From positions 1 to 64,000 of the forward strand of contig CAYGWM010000003.1 of assembly GCA_964353555.1 (NCBI GenBank): a stretch of 64,000 nt of DNA, given 5' to 3'. Each line of letters begins with the position of its first letter. Positions within the stretch are counted from its first letter, which is position 1. Made by a program: the position numbers and the translations under genes. Below are positions 38,857 through 46,814 of this stretch, piece after piece. The DNA is from PR03 sp964353555. Lineage in GTDB: Bacteria > Myxococcota_A > UBA9160 > PR03. The notes under the pieces are model-generated. The model was given only the letters and a program-made list of their open reading frames with translations. It did not search any database and had not been told where the DNA came from.

Positions 38857-40129
38857 TGGGCGACCTCCGGATCGCGAGGGCCAGGCGCTGCGCGCGCGGC
38901 CTCATGATCCGGAGGGCCAGGCGCTGCGCGCGCGGCCTCATGATCCGGAGGGCCAGGCGCTGCGCGNNNNNNNNNNNNNNNNNNNNNNNNNNNNNNNNNN
39001 NNNNNNNNNNNNNNNNNNNNNNNNNNNNNNNNNNNNNNNNNNNNNNNNNNNNNNNNNNNNNNNNNNGAGGGCCAGGCGCTGCGCGCGCGGCCTCATGATC
39101 CGGAGGGCCAGGCGCTGCGCGCCCTGCCTCATGATCCGGAGGGCCAGGCGCTGCGCGCCCTGCGTCCCTGGCTCGCTCTTCGAGTGGCAGATACGGCATC
39201 ACGGCAGTGCCCGGTTCGACGATCACGGTACGCACCGACGGAAGTACATCCTCCATGGTTTCAAGGAAGAGCCGCGTGCGCACGACCTCGGGAGCTTTCT
39301 GGTACTCCCCCGCAATGGCGCGGAAGCGCGAGGCCTGACCGGTTGCTTCCGCGACGCGCGCGCCCTTGTAGCCACGCGCGCTCTCCACCAGCTCGACGGC
39401 CCTGGCGCGCGACTTTGGCAACACCTCATTGGCATAGCCCTGCGCTTCGTTGACCGCGCGGTCGCGATCCTGTTTTGCACCGAGCACGTCGTCGAAGGCC
39501 GCGCGCACGGCTTCGGGCGGCTGCACGTCTTGCAGCTCGACGCCGAGAACCACGAGTCCCGATTCGTAGTGATCGAGTGTCTCTTGCAGCGCCTCCTGGG
39601 TCTCGATCTCGATGATGCCGCGCTTTTCGGAAAGCACGTCGTCGATCGTGTTGCGACCCACCACGCCGCGGACGGCCGCCTGCGCCGCATCGCGCAACAC
39701 CGGTCGCGGGTCGGCTATGCGATAGCGCGACTCGAACGCGTCCTTGATCCGGTACTGCACGACGAACGAGAGGTGCACGATGTTGGCGTCGCTCGTCTGC
39801 ATCGCGGCTTCGAGCTTGTCTTCTTCGCTCGGCTCTGCGCCGGGGCGAATGCCGAACTCCTCGCGATCGAGCGATTGCACGTTCACGATTTCGTGATCCT
39901 CGATCGGCGGCGGGAGATGCCAACGCAGCCCCGGTTGCGACTCGGTTCGGAGGTACTGTCCAAGGCGCAGGATCACCGCCGCCTGACCGGGCTCGAGCTG
40001 GTAGGTCCCGAAGTAGGCCCAAGCGCCGAGCACGACCAGCGAGATGCCGAGGACGGTCAGGTTGGCGACCGTCCGCCCCACGCTGCGTCGCACTTGCTCC
40101 TCGGGCGACTCCAGCGGTTCGCGTGCCAT
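38853..40129 (-). CDS. hflK: FtsH protease modulator HflK with repeat-expanded C-terminus
   Basis: Membrane helix at about 20-40 (LTVLGISLVVLGAWAYFG) and SPFH domain (LEPGQAAVILRLGQY, SLDREEFG, VVLGVELQDVQPPEAVRAAFDDV). Conserved SPFH ending VEPGTAVMPYLPL. Then four or more copies of a 12-residue tail unit (PPDHEAARAAPG type) encoded by a 36-bp tandem repeat, ending RDPEVAQ and TGA at 38853. 100 N interrupt the array (38967-39066) with 55-bp identical flanks. Removing the 155-base artefact keeps the frame and gives about 373 residues. True repeat number is unknown. Frame is preserved by any whole number of units. Confidence 0.88.
38876..39165. repeat. 36-bp REP-like tandem repeat array
   Basis: Units begin at 38876, 38912, 38948, then after the N run at 39067, 39103 and 39139, all 36 bp apart. 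The 55 bases before the gap equal the 55 after it, so the resolved array is four units, probably collapsed by the assembler. Each unit begins with GGAG followed by an imperfect palindrome (GGCCAGGCGC-TGC-GCGCCCTGCC in the last units, 8 of 10 pairs), then TCATGATCC. A short tetranucleotide followed by an imperfect hairpin resembles REP elements. A dispersed copy lies at 25013-25049. Confidence 0.8.
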
Positions 40130-40905
40130 CAGCCGCTCTTCTCCATCTTGCGCGCCGCCGCTTCACTCGCGAGATAGAGCGGCCGCAGCAGGTCCATCGG
40201 GAGCGGGAACAGGATCGTCGAGTTCCGCTCGGTGGCGATTTCGGTGAGCGTCTGCAGATAGCGAAGCTGGAGCGCCGCGGGCTCCTCCGAGAGCACGTGC
40301 GCGGCGTCCTTCAGCCGCTGCGACGCGCTGAACTCGCCTTCGGCGTGGATCAGCTTCGCGCGCTTCTCGCGTTCCGCCTCGGCCTGCTTGGCCATCGCGC
40401 GCTTCATCTCCTCGGGCAGGTCGATCTGCTTCACCTCGACCGAGCGCACCTTCACGCCCCACGCTTCCGTGTGCTGGTCGATGATTTCCTGGAGCTTGCG
40501 GTTGATCTGATCGCGTTCGGCGAGAAGCTCGTCCAGCTCGGCCTGACCGCACACGCTGCGCAGCGTGGTCTGCGCCAGCTGCGAGGTTCCATAGAGGTAG
40601 TTCTCGACCGAGATCACCGCCTTCTCGGGGTGCAGCACGCGGAAGTAGAGCACCGCGTTCACCTTCACCGACACGTTGTCGCGCGTGATCACTTCCTGCG
40701 ACGGCACGTCCATGACGATCTCGCGCAGGCTGATCTTCACCAGTCGGTCGACGCCCGGGATGATCCAGGTGAGACCCGCCTGCTTCACGCCGGCGTAGCG
40801 CCCGAGGCGAAAGACGACACCCCGCTCATATTCCTGCAGCACGCGAACGCCAGCGATCAGCAGCGCAACGAAGACGCCGATCGCAATCACCGGGATCGAG
40901 ATCAT
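40129..40905 (-). CDS. Slipin/stomatin-like SPFH membrane protein
   Basis: 258 residues from ATG at 40905 (TTGGAGGG just upstream). One N-terminal helix (IPVIAIGVFVALLIAG). Band-7 domain: EYERGVVFRLGRYAGVKQAGLTWIIPGVDRL, MDVPSQEVITRDNVSVKVNAVLYFRV. Ala/Glu coiled-coil with EAEREKRAKLIHAEGEF, and ILFPLPMDLLRPL at the end. Slipins pair with NfeD proteins, as here, in membrane microdomains. Joined to hflK by an ATGA overlap. Confidence 0.92.
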   Translation of the reverse strand: MISIPVIAIGVFVALLIAGVRVLQEYERGVVFRLGRYAGVKQAGLTWIIPGVDRLVKISLREIVMDVPSQEVITRDNVSVKVNAVLYFRVLHPEKAVISVENYLYGTSQLAQTTLRSVCGQAELDELLAERDQINRKLQEIIDQHTEAWGVKVRSVEVKQIDLPEEMKRAMAKQAEAEREKRAKLIHAEGEFSASQRLKDAAHVLSEEPAALQLRYLQTLTEIATERNSTILFPLPMDLLRPLYLASEAAARKMEKSG

Positions 40906-40931
40906 GGTTCCCTCCAACATGTTTTTTGAGC

Positions 40932-42266
40932 CTAACGCTCCGGCGGCGCCCGTCGCACGCGCAAACGCAGGCCATCGACCGCGACGATCTCGACGCGATC
41001 GCCGACGACCAGCGGCTCGTCGGCGCGCGCCTTCCAGTGTTCGCCGCGCACGAAGACACTGCCCTCGGGTTGCAACGCGGACTCGACGCGTCCCACCATG
41101 CCGATCATCTCGCCGATTCCGGCTGCCGGGCGCCGGCGCATCGAGCGGCCGACGCTGAACAGCACGACCGCCGCGAACGCCGCCATCCCCGTCACCCCTG
41201 GCACCAGCACCGCCCAGAACGAAACACGCAGATCGGACACCTCCGGCAGGTCGAAGATCATCATGCCGCCGACCAGCAGACACGCGACGCCCAGCAGGAA
41301 GAGCAGCCCATAGGACGTGACCAGCACTTCCGCGATCAGCAGCCCGACCCCGGCCAGGAACACGATCAAACCGAGCCACGAGAACGGCAGGATCTGTAGC
41401 GCGATCGCGCCGAGAATCAGCGAGGCGGCGCCGAGCACGCCGGGCAGCACGAGCCCCGGCTGCGTGAACTCGACGTAGAGACCGAGCAGGCCGGCCATCA
41501 GCAGCATCATGGCGATGTCCGGGCTCGCGAGCACGTGCAGAAATCGTTGCATCAGCGACATATCGATGCGGCGCACCTCGGCGCCCGCCGTCGCGAGCGT
41601 CCGCTCGGCGCCCGCGACCTTCACCTTGCGCCCGTCGATCTTCGCGAGCAGCTCAGACTGGTTCGCGGCCACCAGATCGATCACGTGCAGCTTCAGCGCC
41701 TCGTCTGCGGTGACCGCGACCGATTCGCGCACCGCCTTGCTTGCCCATTCGACGTTGCGATCGCGTTCCTTCGCGATCGACTCGATGTACGCCGCGAGCA
41801 GGTTCTCGGCCTTTTCGCTCGCGACGTCCTGCTGCTTCTTCTGCCCGTCCTCGTCACCGCCACCGCCGGGTAAGCCGATGCCGACCGGATGCGCCGCGCC
41901 AATCGAGGTGCCGGGCGCCATCGCCGCGATGTGTCCCGCGATCGTGACGAAAGTGCCCGCCGATCCGGCCCACGCGCCCTGCGGCGACACGTACACGATG
42001 ACCGGCACGCTCGCGTTGAGCATCGCCTGGATGATGTCCTTGGTGGCCGAGACCAAACCGCCAGGCGTGTCGAGTTCCAGGATCAGCGCCACTGCGCCGT
42101 CCGCTGTGCTCTGCGCGATCGCCCTCTGGATGAAGTCGGAGGACGCGGGATTGATCGAACCGGCGATGCGGATCGCGTTCAGGTGGCCGCCCGCAAGCGT
42201 CGGCGCAGCGGGCGCGGCGCAGGCGAACACGAGAGCGAGCGCGATGCCGCGCCAGACTCGCGTCAC
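40932..42266 (-). CDS. nfeD: NfeD-family membrane serine protease (long form)
   Basis: 444 residues, GTG start overlapping the coaBC stop (GTGA). Signal peptide. ClpP-like protease domain (about 30-225) with LELDTPGGLVSATKDII, the serine region WAGSAGTFVTIAGHIAAM, and the lysine region SEKAENLLAAYIESIAKERDRN. Four membrane helices (about 255-365). C-terminal NfeD OB-fold (GMVGRVESALQPEGSVFVRGEHWKA). In archaea such proteases cleave the stomatin C-terminus. The slipin gene follows directly, which supports a functional pair. Confidence 0.92.
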   Translation of the reverse strand: MTRVWRGIALALVFACAAPAAPTLAGGHLNAIRIAGSINPASSDFIQRAIAQSTADGAVALILELDTPGGLVSATKDIIQAMLNASVPVIVYVSPQGAWAGSAGTFVTIAGHIAAMAPGTSIGAAHPVGIGLPGGGGDEDGQKKQQDVASEKAENLLAAYIESIAKERDRNVEWASKAVRESVAVTADEALKLHVIDLVAANQSELLAKIDGRKVKVAGAERTLATAGAEVRRIDMSLMQRFLHVLASPDIAMMLLMAGLLGLYVEFTQPGLVLPGVLGAASLILGAIALQILPFSWLGLIVFLAGVGLLIAEVLVTSYGLLFLLGVACLLVGGMMIFDLPEVSDLRVSFWAVLVPGVTGMAAFAAVVLFSVGRSMRRRPAAGIGEMIGMVGRVESALQPEGSVFVRGEHWKARADEPLVVGDRVEIVAVDGLRLRVRRAPPER

Positions 42267-43387
42267 GAACGCGCCTTGCGCAGCGTTTCGATGCGGTCGA
42301 GCAGCCGCTCGGCGACCGCGCGCTTGGCGAGCAGCGGCAGCTCTTCGGTCGCGCCGCCCGGCCACACGAACGTGACGACATTGGTGTCGCCGTCGAAACC
42401 AGCGCCCTCGCGCGTCACGTCGTTCGCGACGATCAGATCGCAGCGCTTGCGCTCGAGCTTGCGGCGCGCCGCTGCGACGAGATCCTGCGACTCGGCCGCG
42501 AAACCCACCACGAGCCGGCTGCCGCGATCGCTCGCCGCGCCCACCTCCGCGAGGATGTCGGGGTTGGCGACCAGCGCGATCGTGAGTCCCTGGGGATCGC
42601 CGAGATTCTCCTTCTTGATCTTGTGTTCGGCACGCGTCGCGGGCCGGAAGTCGGCGACCGCGGCGGAAGCGATGAACACCGTGCACTTCGGCAGCAGCGC
42701 GAGGACGGCATCGCGCATCTCGACGCCGGTCTCGACGTCGACGCGACGCACACCGGCCGGCGTCGTGAGCGCGGTCGGCCCGCTGACGAGCGCAACCTCG
42801 GCGCCGCGTCGCGCCGCTTCGGCGGCGATTGCGTAGCCCATCTTTCCGGAGGAGCGGTTCGCGAGCACACGCACCGGGTCGAGCGGTTCGCGCGTGCCAC
42901 CCGCCGTCAACACCACCACTTCGCCAGCGAGCGTCGGCGCACAGAGGCAGCGCTCGGCTTCCGCTGCGATCGCGGCCGGCTCTGCCATCCGGCCTTCGCC
43001 TTCCCAGCCGCACGCGAGCGGGCCGCTTTCAGGACCGATGAAGCGCACGCCGCGATCGCGCAGCGTCGAGACGTTGGCCCGCGTTGCCGCGTGGTTCCAC
43101 ATCTGGACGTTCATCGCGGGCGCGACGAGCACCGGCGCGCGCGTCGCGAGCAGCAGCGTCGAAACCAGGTCGTCGGCCAGCCCATTCGCGAATTTCGCGA
43201 GCAGGTTCGCCGTGGCGGGCGCGACGACCACCAACTCCGCCCAGTCGGCGAGCGCGATGTGATCGATCTGCCCTTCCTGCTCGCGGTCGAACAGATCGGT
43301 GCGCACCGACTCGCCGGAAAGCGTCTGCAGCACGAGTGGCGCGACGAAGTGAGCCGCGTTCGCCGTCGTCGCGCAGCGCACCGCGCA
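42263..43387 (-). CDS. coaBC: Phosphopantothenoylcysteine decarboxylase/synthetase, 5' end in gap
   Basis: 375 codons remain. About 30 N-terminal residues (the first FMN-binding strand) are lost in the N run. CoaC part: VVVAPATANLLAKFANGLADD, PAMNVQMWNH and the active Cys in GPLACGWEGEGRM. CoaB part: TAGGTREPLDPVRVLANRSSGKMG, SAAVADFRP and KIKKENLG, the conserved lysine motif for CTP-dependent ligation. Converts phosphopantothenate to phosphopantetheine in CoA synthesis. coaD lies two genes upstream. Confidence 0.93.
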   Translation of the reverse strand, partial: CAVRCATTANAAHFVAPLVLQTLSGESVRTDLFDREQEGQIDHIALADWAELVVVAPATANLLAKFANGLADDLVSTLLLATRAPVLVAPAMNVQMWNHAATRANVSTLRDRGVRFIGPESGPLACGWEGEGRMAEPAAIAAEAERCLCAPTLAGEVVVLTAGGTREPLDPVRVLANRSSGKMGYAIAAEAARRGAEVALVSGPTALTTPAGVRRVDVETGVEMRDAVLALLPKCTVFIASAAVADFRPATRAEHKIKKENLGDPQGLTIALVANPDILAEVGAASDRGSRLVVGFAAESQDLVAAARRKLERKRCDLIVANDVTREGAGFDGDTNVVTFVWPGGATEELPLLAKRAVAERLLDRIETLRKARS

Positions 43388-43487
43388 NNNNNNNNNNNNN
43401 NNNNNNNNNNNNNNNNNNNNNNNNNNNNNNNNNNNNNNNNNNNNNNNNNNNNNNNNNNNNNNNNNNNNNNNNNNNNNNNNNNNNNNN
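43388..43487. other. True assembly gap between phosphohexomutase and coaBC
   Basis: 100 N with no shared sequence at its edges, unlike the other three. From family lengths about 50 codons of the mutase end and about 30 codons of the coaBC start are missing, so the real gap should be nearer 200-250 bases. The two genes read in the same frame through the Ns only by chance. Confidence 0.85.
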
Positions 43488-44821
43488 TCGGTGCCCGAAG
43501 CGCGCAGCATCAGGAAGCCGTCGTCGAGACCGAGTCGCACGCCGTCCCTGGTGTCGACCTCGCGAACGCGGGCCGCGCCGACACGCTCCGGCGGCGCCTT
43601 CGCGAGAGCGGCGAGATGCGCGCGATTGCTGGCGTTCGCGTTGCGCGCGACGCGTCCGCAGACGCGGCGACCGTGACGCCGGACGAGCTGCCGAAAACGC
43701 GCGCGCAGCGTTCCGCCCGAACTCGCTGCGATCTCCGCGAAGAGCACGCAGGCGAGAATCCCATCCTTGTCGCGCGCGAGCGGCTCCCACGCGAAGCCGC
43801 CGCTTTCCTCCCCTGCAACGTCCGCCGTGCCTTCGACGAGCGCGCGCGACAGGTGCTTGAAGCCGATCGGATGGCGCGTCACGGGCAGTCCGTGCTCCGC
43901 CGCCACGCGCTCGACGAGCGTCCCCGTTGCGATCGAGATCGCGACGCCGCGACGAACGCGGCCACTGCGGGCCAGGTGGTCGACCAGCAACGCGAGCGCA
44001 TCGCTCTCCGCGATCGGAGCGCCATCGGCATCGACCACGGCGTAACGATCGGCGTCGCCGTCGGTGGCGAGTCCCAACGTGCGGCCACCGCGCGTGCGCA
44101 CGGCATGCGCCAGCGCAGCAAGTCGCGACGGCGTGGGATCCGGCGCGGCGCCGCCAAAGCGCGGCGTGCGATCCGCGTGCACCACGTCGACGTGCACGCC
44201 GAGCGCGCGCAGCGCACGGTCGCAGACGCCGGAGCCGGTGCCGTGGAGGGCATCGTAGATCACCTGCAGCCGCGCGCCGCGCACGGCGTCGCGGTCGATG
44301 CACTGCGCCAGCTTCTCCAGATAGGGCGTGACGAGATCCAGCGCGGCGATCGGTGCAGCGACCGGCGCTGTCGCGTCCCAGTTCGTGGCGGCGAAGTGCT
44401 CGATCCGCCGTGCCTGCTCGTCGGTGACCCCGCCGCCCCAGGCGGCGAGCACTTTCACTCCCTGGTACGCAGGTTCGTTGTGGCTCGCCGTGACGATCAG
44501 TGCGGCGTCGGCTTCTCCGACTCGGACGGCGTGCGCGATGACGGGTGTCGGCACGGGGCTGGCGGCCCAAAGTGGTCGCGCTCGATGTGCCGCGAGCGAA
44601 TCGAACGCCAGCCGGGCGAGCTGCGGTCCGAGGAAACGCGTGTCATGCGCCACCAGGATGCGTGGGTGGCGCTGCACCTCGGAGGCCCAATGCGCCACCG
44701 CGATCGCGAGGCGGCGCATCCGCGCTGCGGTGACCTCGTCCGCCAGGATTCCGCGCCAGCCGCTCGTCCCGAAGCGGATCGGCGCGGGCTCCGCCGCGAC
44801 CTTCGGCCGCGTCGACGTCAC
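43488..44821 (-). CDS. Phosphoglucomutase/phosphomannomutase, 3' end in gap
   Basis: About 444 codons present from GTG at 44821, which overlaps the coaD stop. FGTSGWRG opens domain 1. The phosphoserine loop is TASHNEPAYQG (Ser catalytic). Metal loop DGDADRYAVVD. Sugar-binding GEESGGFAW. Phosphate-binding loop RASGT just at the gap edge. The final phosphate-binding domain is cut. It interconverts hexose 1- and 6-phosphates for glycan precursors. The choice of glucose, mannose or glucosamine cannot be read from this. Placed between coaD and coaBC. Confidence 0.9.
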
Positions 44822-45327
44822 ACGCTTCCGCCGCCGAGCTTCTCCTTCAGTTTCAGCGCAACGCCAGGCGGCACGAACTCCTCGACGTTCGCGCCGAAGC
44901 GGACGAGTTCCTTCAACCGCGACGAACTCACATAGAAGTACTTCTGGCTGGTCATCATGAACAACGTCTCGATCTCGGGATACAGATGCCGATTCATCAG
45001 CGCCATCTCGAACTCGTACTCGAAGTCCGAGACCGCCCGCAGCCCGCGCAGCAACACGTGGGCGCCGATGCGGCGCGCGTAATCCACGAGCAGCCCATCG
45101 AACGCGGTGATCCGGATGCCCGGTAGGTGCCCGACGATCGATTGCAGCATCTCGATGCGCTCGTCGATCGCGAACGTGCCCTGCTTGGCGACGTTGCGCG
45201 CCACCGCGACCACCAGCTCGTCGAAGACCGCGTGGGCGCGGTGGATCAGATCGAGGTGGCCGTTGGTGACCGGATCGAAGCTGGCCGGAAAGAGGGCGAG
45301 GCGCTGGCCGCTGCCGTCGTCGCTCAT
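44818..45327 (-). CDS. coaD: Phosphopantetheine adenylyltransferase
   Basis: 169 residues, the family length. ALFPASFDPVTNGHLDLIHRA carries the (T/H)xGH nucleotidyltransferase motif. RGLRAVSDFEYEFEMALMN, and VSSSRLKELVRFGANVEEFVPPGV with the ISS-type motif. Fourth step of CoA synthesis. Start overlaps the rsmD stop (ATGA), and rsmD-coaD is a widely conserved pair. Confidence 0.96.
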   Translation of the reverse strand: MSDDGSGQRLALFPASFDPVTNGHLDLIHRAHAVFDELVVAVARNVAKQGTFAIDERIEMLQSIVGHLPGIRITAFDGLLVDYARRIGAHVLLRGLRAVSDFEYEFEMALMNRHLYPEIETLFMMTSQKYFYVSSSRLKELVRFGANVEEFVPPGVALKLKEKLGGGSV

Positions 45328-45953
45328 GCTGTCTCCTCGCCTTCTGCCAGCTCGTCGTCCGCTTCGGCGCGACCCGGCTCCAAACTGCGTTCGGATTCAC
45401 GCTCGAAGGCGTGTTCGAAGCGGTGGATGACCGTATCGCCGTAGCGGCGCTCGTCCACGACCACGAGACCTTCGACCAGTTGCGGCGGATGCCGCCGAGA
45501 CGCCTCGACCACCACGGTCGCGCGGGGCGCGAGGATGCCGGAGGTCGCGAGCGCGCGCAGCGCCCGGTTCGCAGTTTCGGGCTCGCCATAGGGCGGATCG
45601 AGCAGCGCGAGATCGAAACGCTCGCCGGTCGCCGCGAGGCGCCGCACGACGCCCGCCGCGTCGCCACGCACGACCTGCGACCGCGCCAGCACCCCGATCT
45701 CCACGAGGTTGGCGTGCAACACGGCTGCAACCGGCGCGGAGCGCTCGACGAATACGACGCGCGCCGCCCGACGCGACAGCGCCTCGATGCCGAGCGCGCC
45801 GGACCCGCCAAAGAGATCGAGCGCGCGCACCCCCTCGAGGTCGCCGAGGCGGGCGAAGAGAGCCTCCCGCACACGGTCGGCCGTAGGCCTCACCGCAGAC
45901 GAGCGCGGCACCCGGATGCGTCGCCCTCGCAGCTCTCCCCCGGTTACCCGCAA
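45324..45953 (-). CDS. rsmD: 16S rRNA (guanine966-N2)-methyltransferase
   Basis: 209 residues from TTG at 45953, selected because GGGGAG stands 8 bases upstream and homology begins at once (RVTGGELRGRRIRVP). The open frame upstream is not conserved. RPTADRVREALFARLG, SAM motif ALDLFGGSGALGIEALSR, and catalytic motif LLDPPYGE. The last 25 residues are an acidic extension beyond the usual end. Confidence 0.93.
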   Translation of the reverse strand: MRVTGGELRGRRIRVPRSSAVRPTADRVREALFARLGDLEGVRALDLFGGSGALGIEALSRRAARVVFVERSAPVAAVLHANLVEIGVLARSQVVRGDAAGVVRRLAATGERFDLALLDPPYGEPETANRALRALATSGILAPRATVVVEASRRHPPQLVEGLVVVDERRYGDTVIHRFEHAFERESERSLEPGRAEADDELAEGEETA

Positions 45954-46344
45954 CGCTGTTTCTCCCCGATTGGTGTCGATGGCGGCTCGAGATGGATATC
46001 TGACCCTACGTATGGCTGTCCAGATTCGGCATTCCGTCGACTCGAAATGCGCGTCGCGACAGCCAGCCTGACGCCGAGATTGGTTCCATCGGGCTCCATC
46101 GGCGCGCTCATTCACAAACGTGTTGGCACGTGTTGCCGGCGCACTTTCAGCTGTGTATGCTGCGCTCGCTCGGTTCGGATCGACTCGGCTGAACGCCGGC
46201 AGCAGTTTCATCGACGCTCGCGCGAGGGTTCGCGAGTGTCGCTCTCGAGAGCCAACGCTCGAGTGAACGCTGGCAGCGGCATCTGCGAAGGGATCCGATG
46301 CGAGAGCAACCAACGCAATCGTCTCAATGGGAGAAATCAATCCA
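45954..46344. other. Divergent intergenic region rsmD / XRE
   Basis: 390 bases without a gene. It contains a candidate sigma-70 promoter and a tandem 10-bp repeat facing the XRE gene (listed separately). Elsewhere it holds an inverted pair GGCTGTC (about 46014) and GACAGCC (about 46058) with a long spacer. No small ORF with a domain was found. Confidence 0.5.
46118..46161 (+). promoter_or_regulatory. Candidate promoter with tandem 10-bp repeat, XRE gene
   Basis: TTGCCG (46133-46138), a 17-base spacer, and TATGCT (46156-46161), each four of six to consensus. ACGTGTTGGC and ACGTGTTGCC (46118-46137) are direct repeats one helical turn apart, and the second overlaps the -35. This arrangement suits a regulator binding on one face of the helix, possibly the downstream XRE protein itself. 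Confidence 0.4.
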
Positions 46345-46581
46345 ATGGCCTCAGCAGCAATCAACAAGCTGAAGAAGAAGCTGCCCGAACGGCTCGCGCA
46401 GGTCCGAGCCGATCGCTCGCAGCGCCAGTTCGCACGCGAGCTGGGTGTATTCCAGCAGAACGTGAATCGTTACGAGAACGGAACGACGCCGCACGCGGAC
46501 TTCCTGATCACGCTCGCGCTCAAGGAAGGCGTGTCCCTCGACTGGCTTCTGCTGGGCACCGGACGCATGAAGCGCCGCTAG
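46345..46581 (+). CDS. Small XRE-family regulator
   Basis: 78 residues from ATG at 46345, with GGGAGA upstream. An in-frame ATG at 46327 would add six residues. Nearly the whole protein is an XRE helix-turn-helix (RLAQVRADRSQRQFARELGVFQQNVNRYENG), followed by LALKEGVSLDWLLLGTG, the typical ending of phage-repressor-like single-domain proteins. Stands alone between two strong boundaries, a long upstream region and a terminator. Target unknown. Confidence 0.8.
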   Translation: MASAAINKLKKKLPERLAQVRADRSQRQFARELGVFQQNVNRYENGTTPHADFLITLALKEGVSLDWLLLGTGRMKRR

Positions 46582-46653
46582 CAAGCCTCCCGAGGCATCG
46601 GCCCGCGCGGATCCGGAGGGCGCGCGCTGAACACTCGGTCTCGATGCGTCCAC

Positions 46654-46688
46654 ACCGCGCCGGAGCAGCCACGTTGCTCCGGCGCGGT
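46654..46688 (+). terminator. Rho-independent terminator after XRE gene
   Basis: Perfect 14-bp stem ACCGCGCCGGAGCA / TGCTCCGGCGCGGT with a 7-base loop, followed by TTTCGTT. It lies about 70 bases after the XRE stop, before the spmAB-type gene. Confidence 0.8.
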
Positions 46689-46814
46689 TTCGTTCGCAGC
46701 GCGTCACCCCGCCGCAACCCGATCGAGTCCCGCCAACACGGCCGAGAGCCTTGACGCTTCGCACGGCATCTCCGAGTTTCCGCGCCGGCAACAGGGCCAC
46801 GCGAGGGGGATGCG

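Noticed and set aside
38876..39165. CRISPR array suggested by a 36-bp periodic repeat
   Set aside because: Units are directly adjacent with no variable spacers, lie inside hflK, and no cas gene is in the window.
42263..45874. A single 1203-codon minus-strand frame that would fuse parts of RsmD, CoaD, a mutase and CoaBC
   Set aside because: Only the mutase and CoaBC parts match families in this frame. They are joined by an arbitrary 100-N run, and RsmD and CoaD are encoded in other frames.
46124..46138. TTGGCACGTGTTGC as a sigma-54 promoter
   Set aside because: The GG and GC elements are eight bases apart instead of ten. The sequence is better described as a tandem repeat at a sigma-70-like site.
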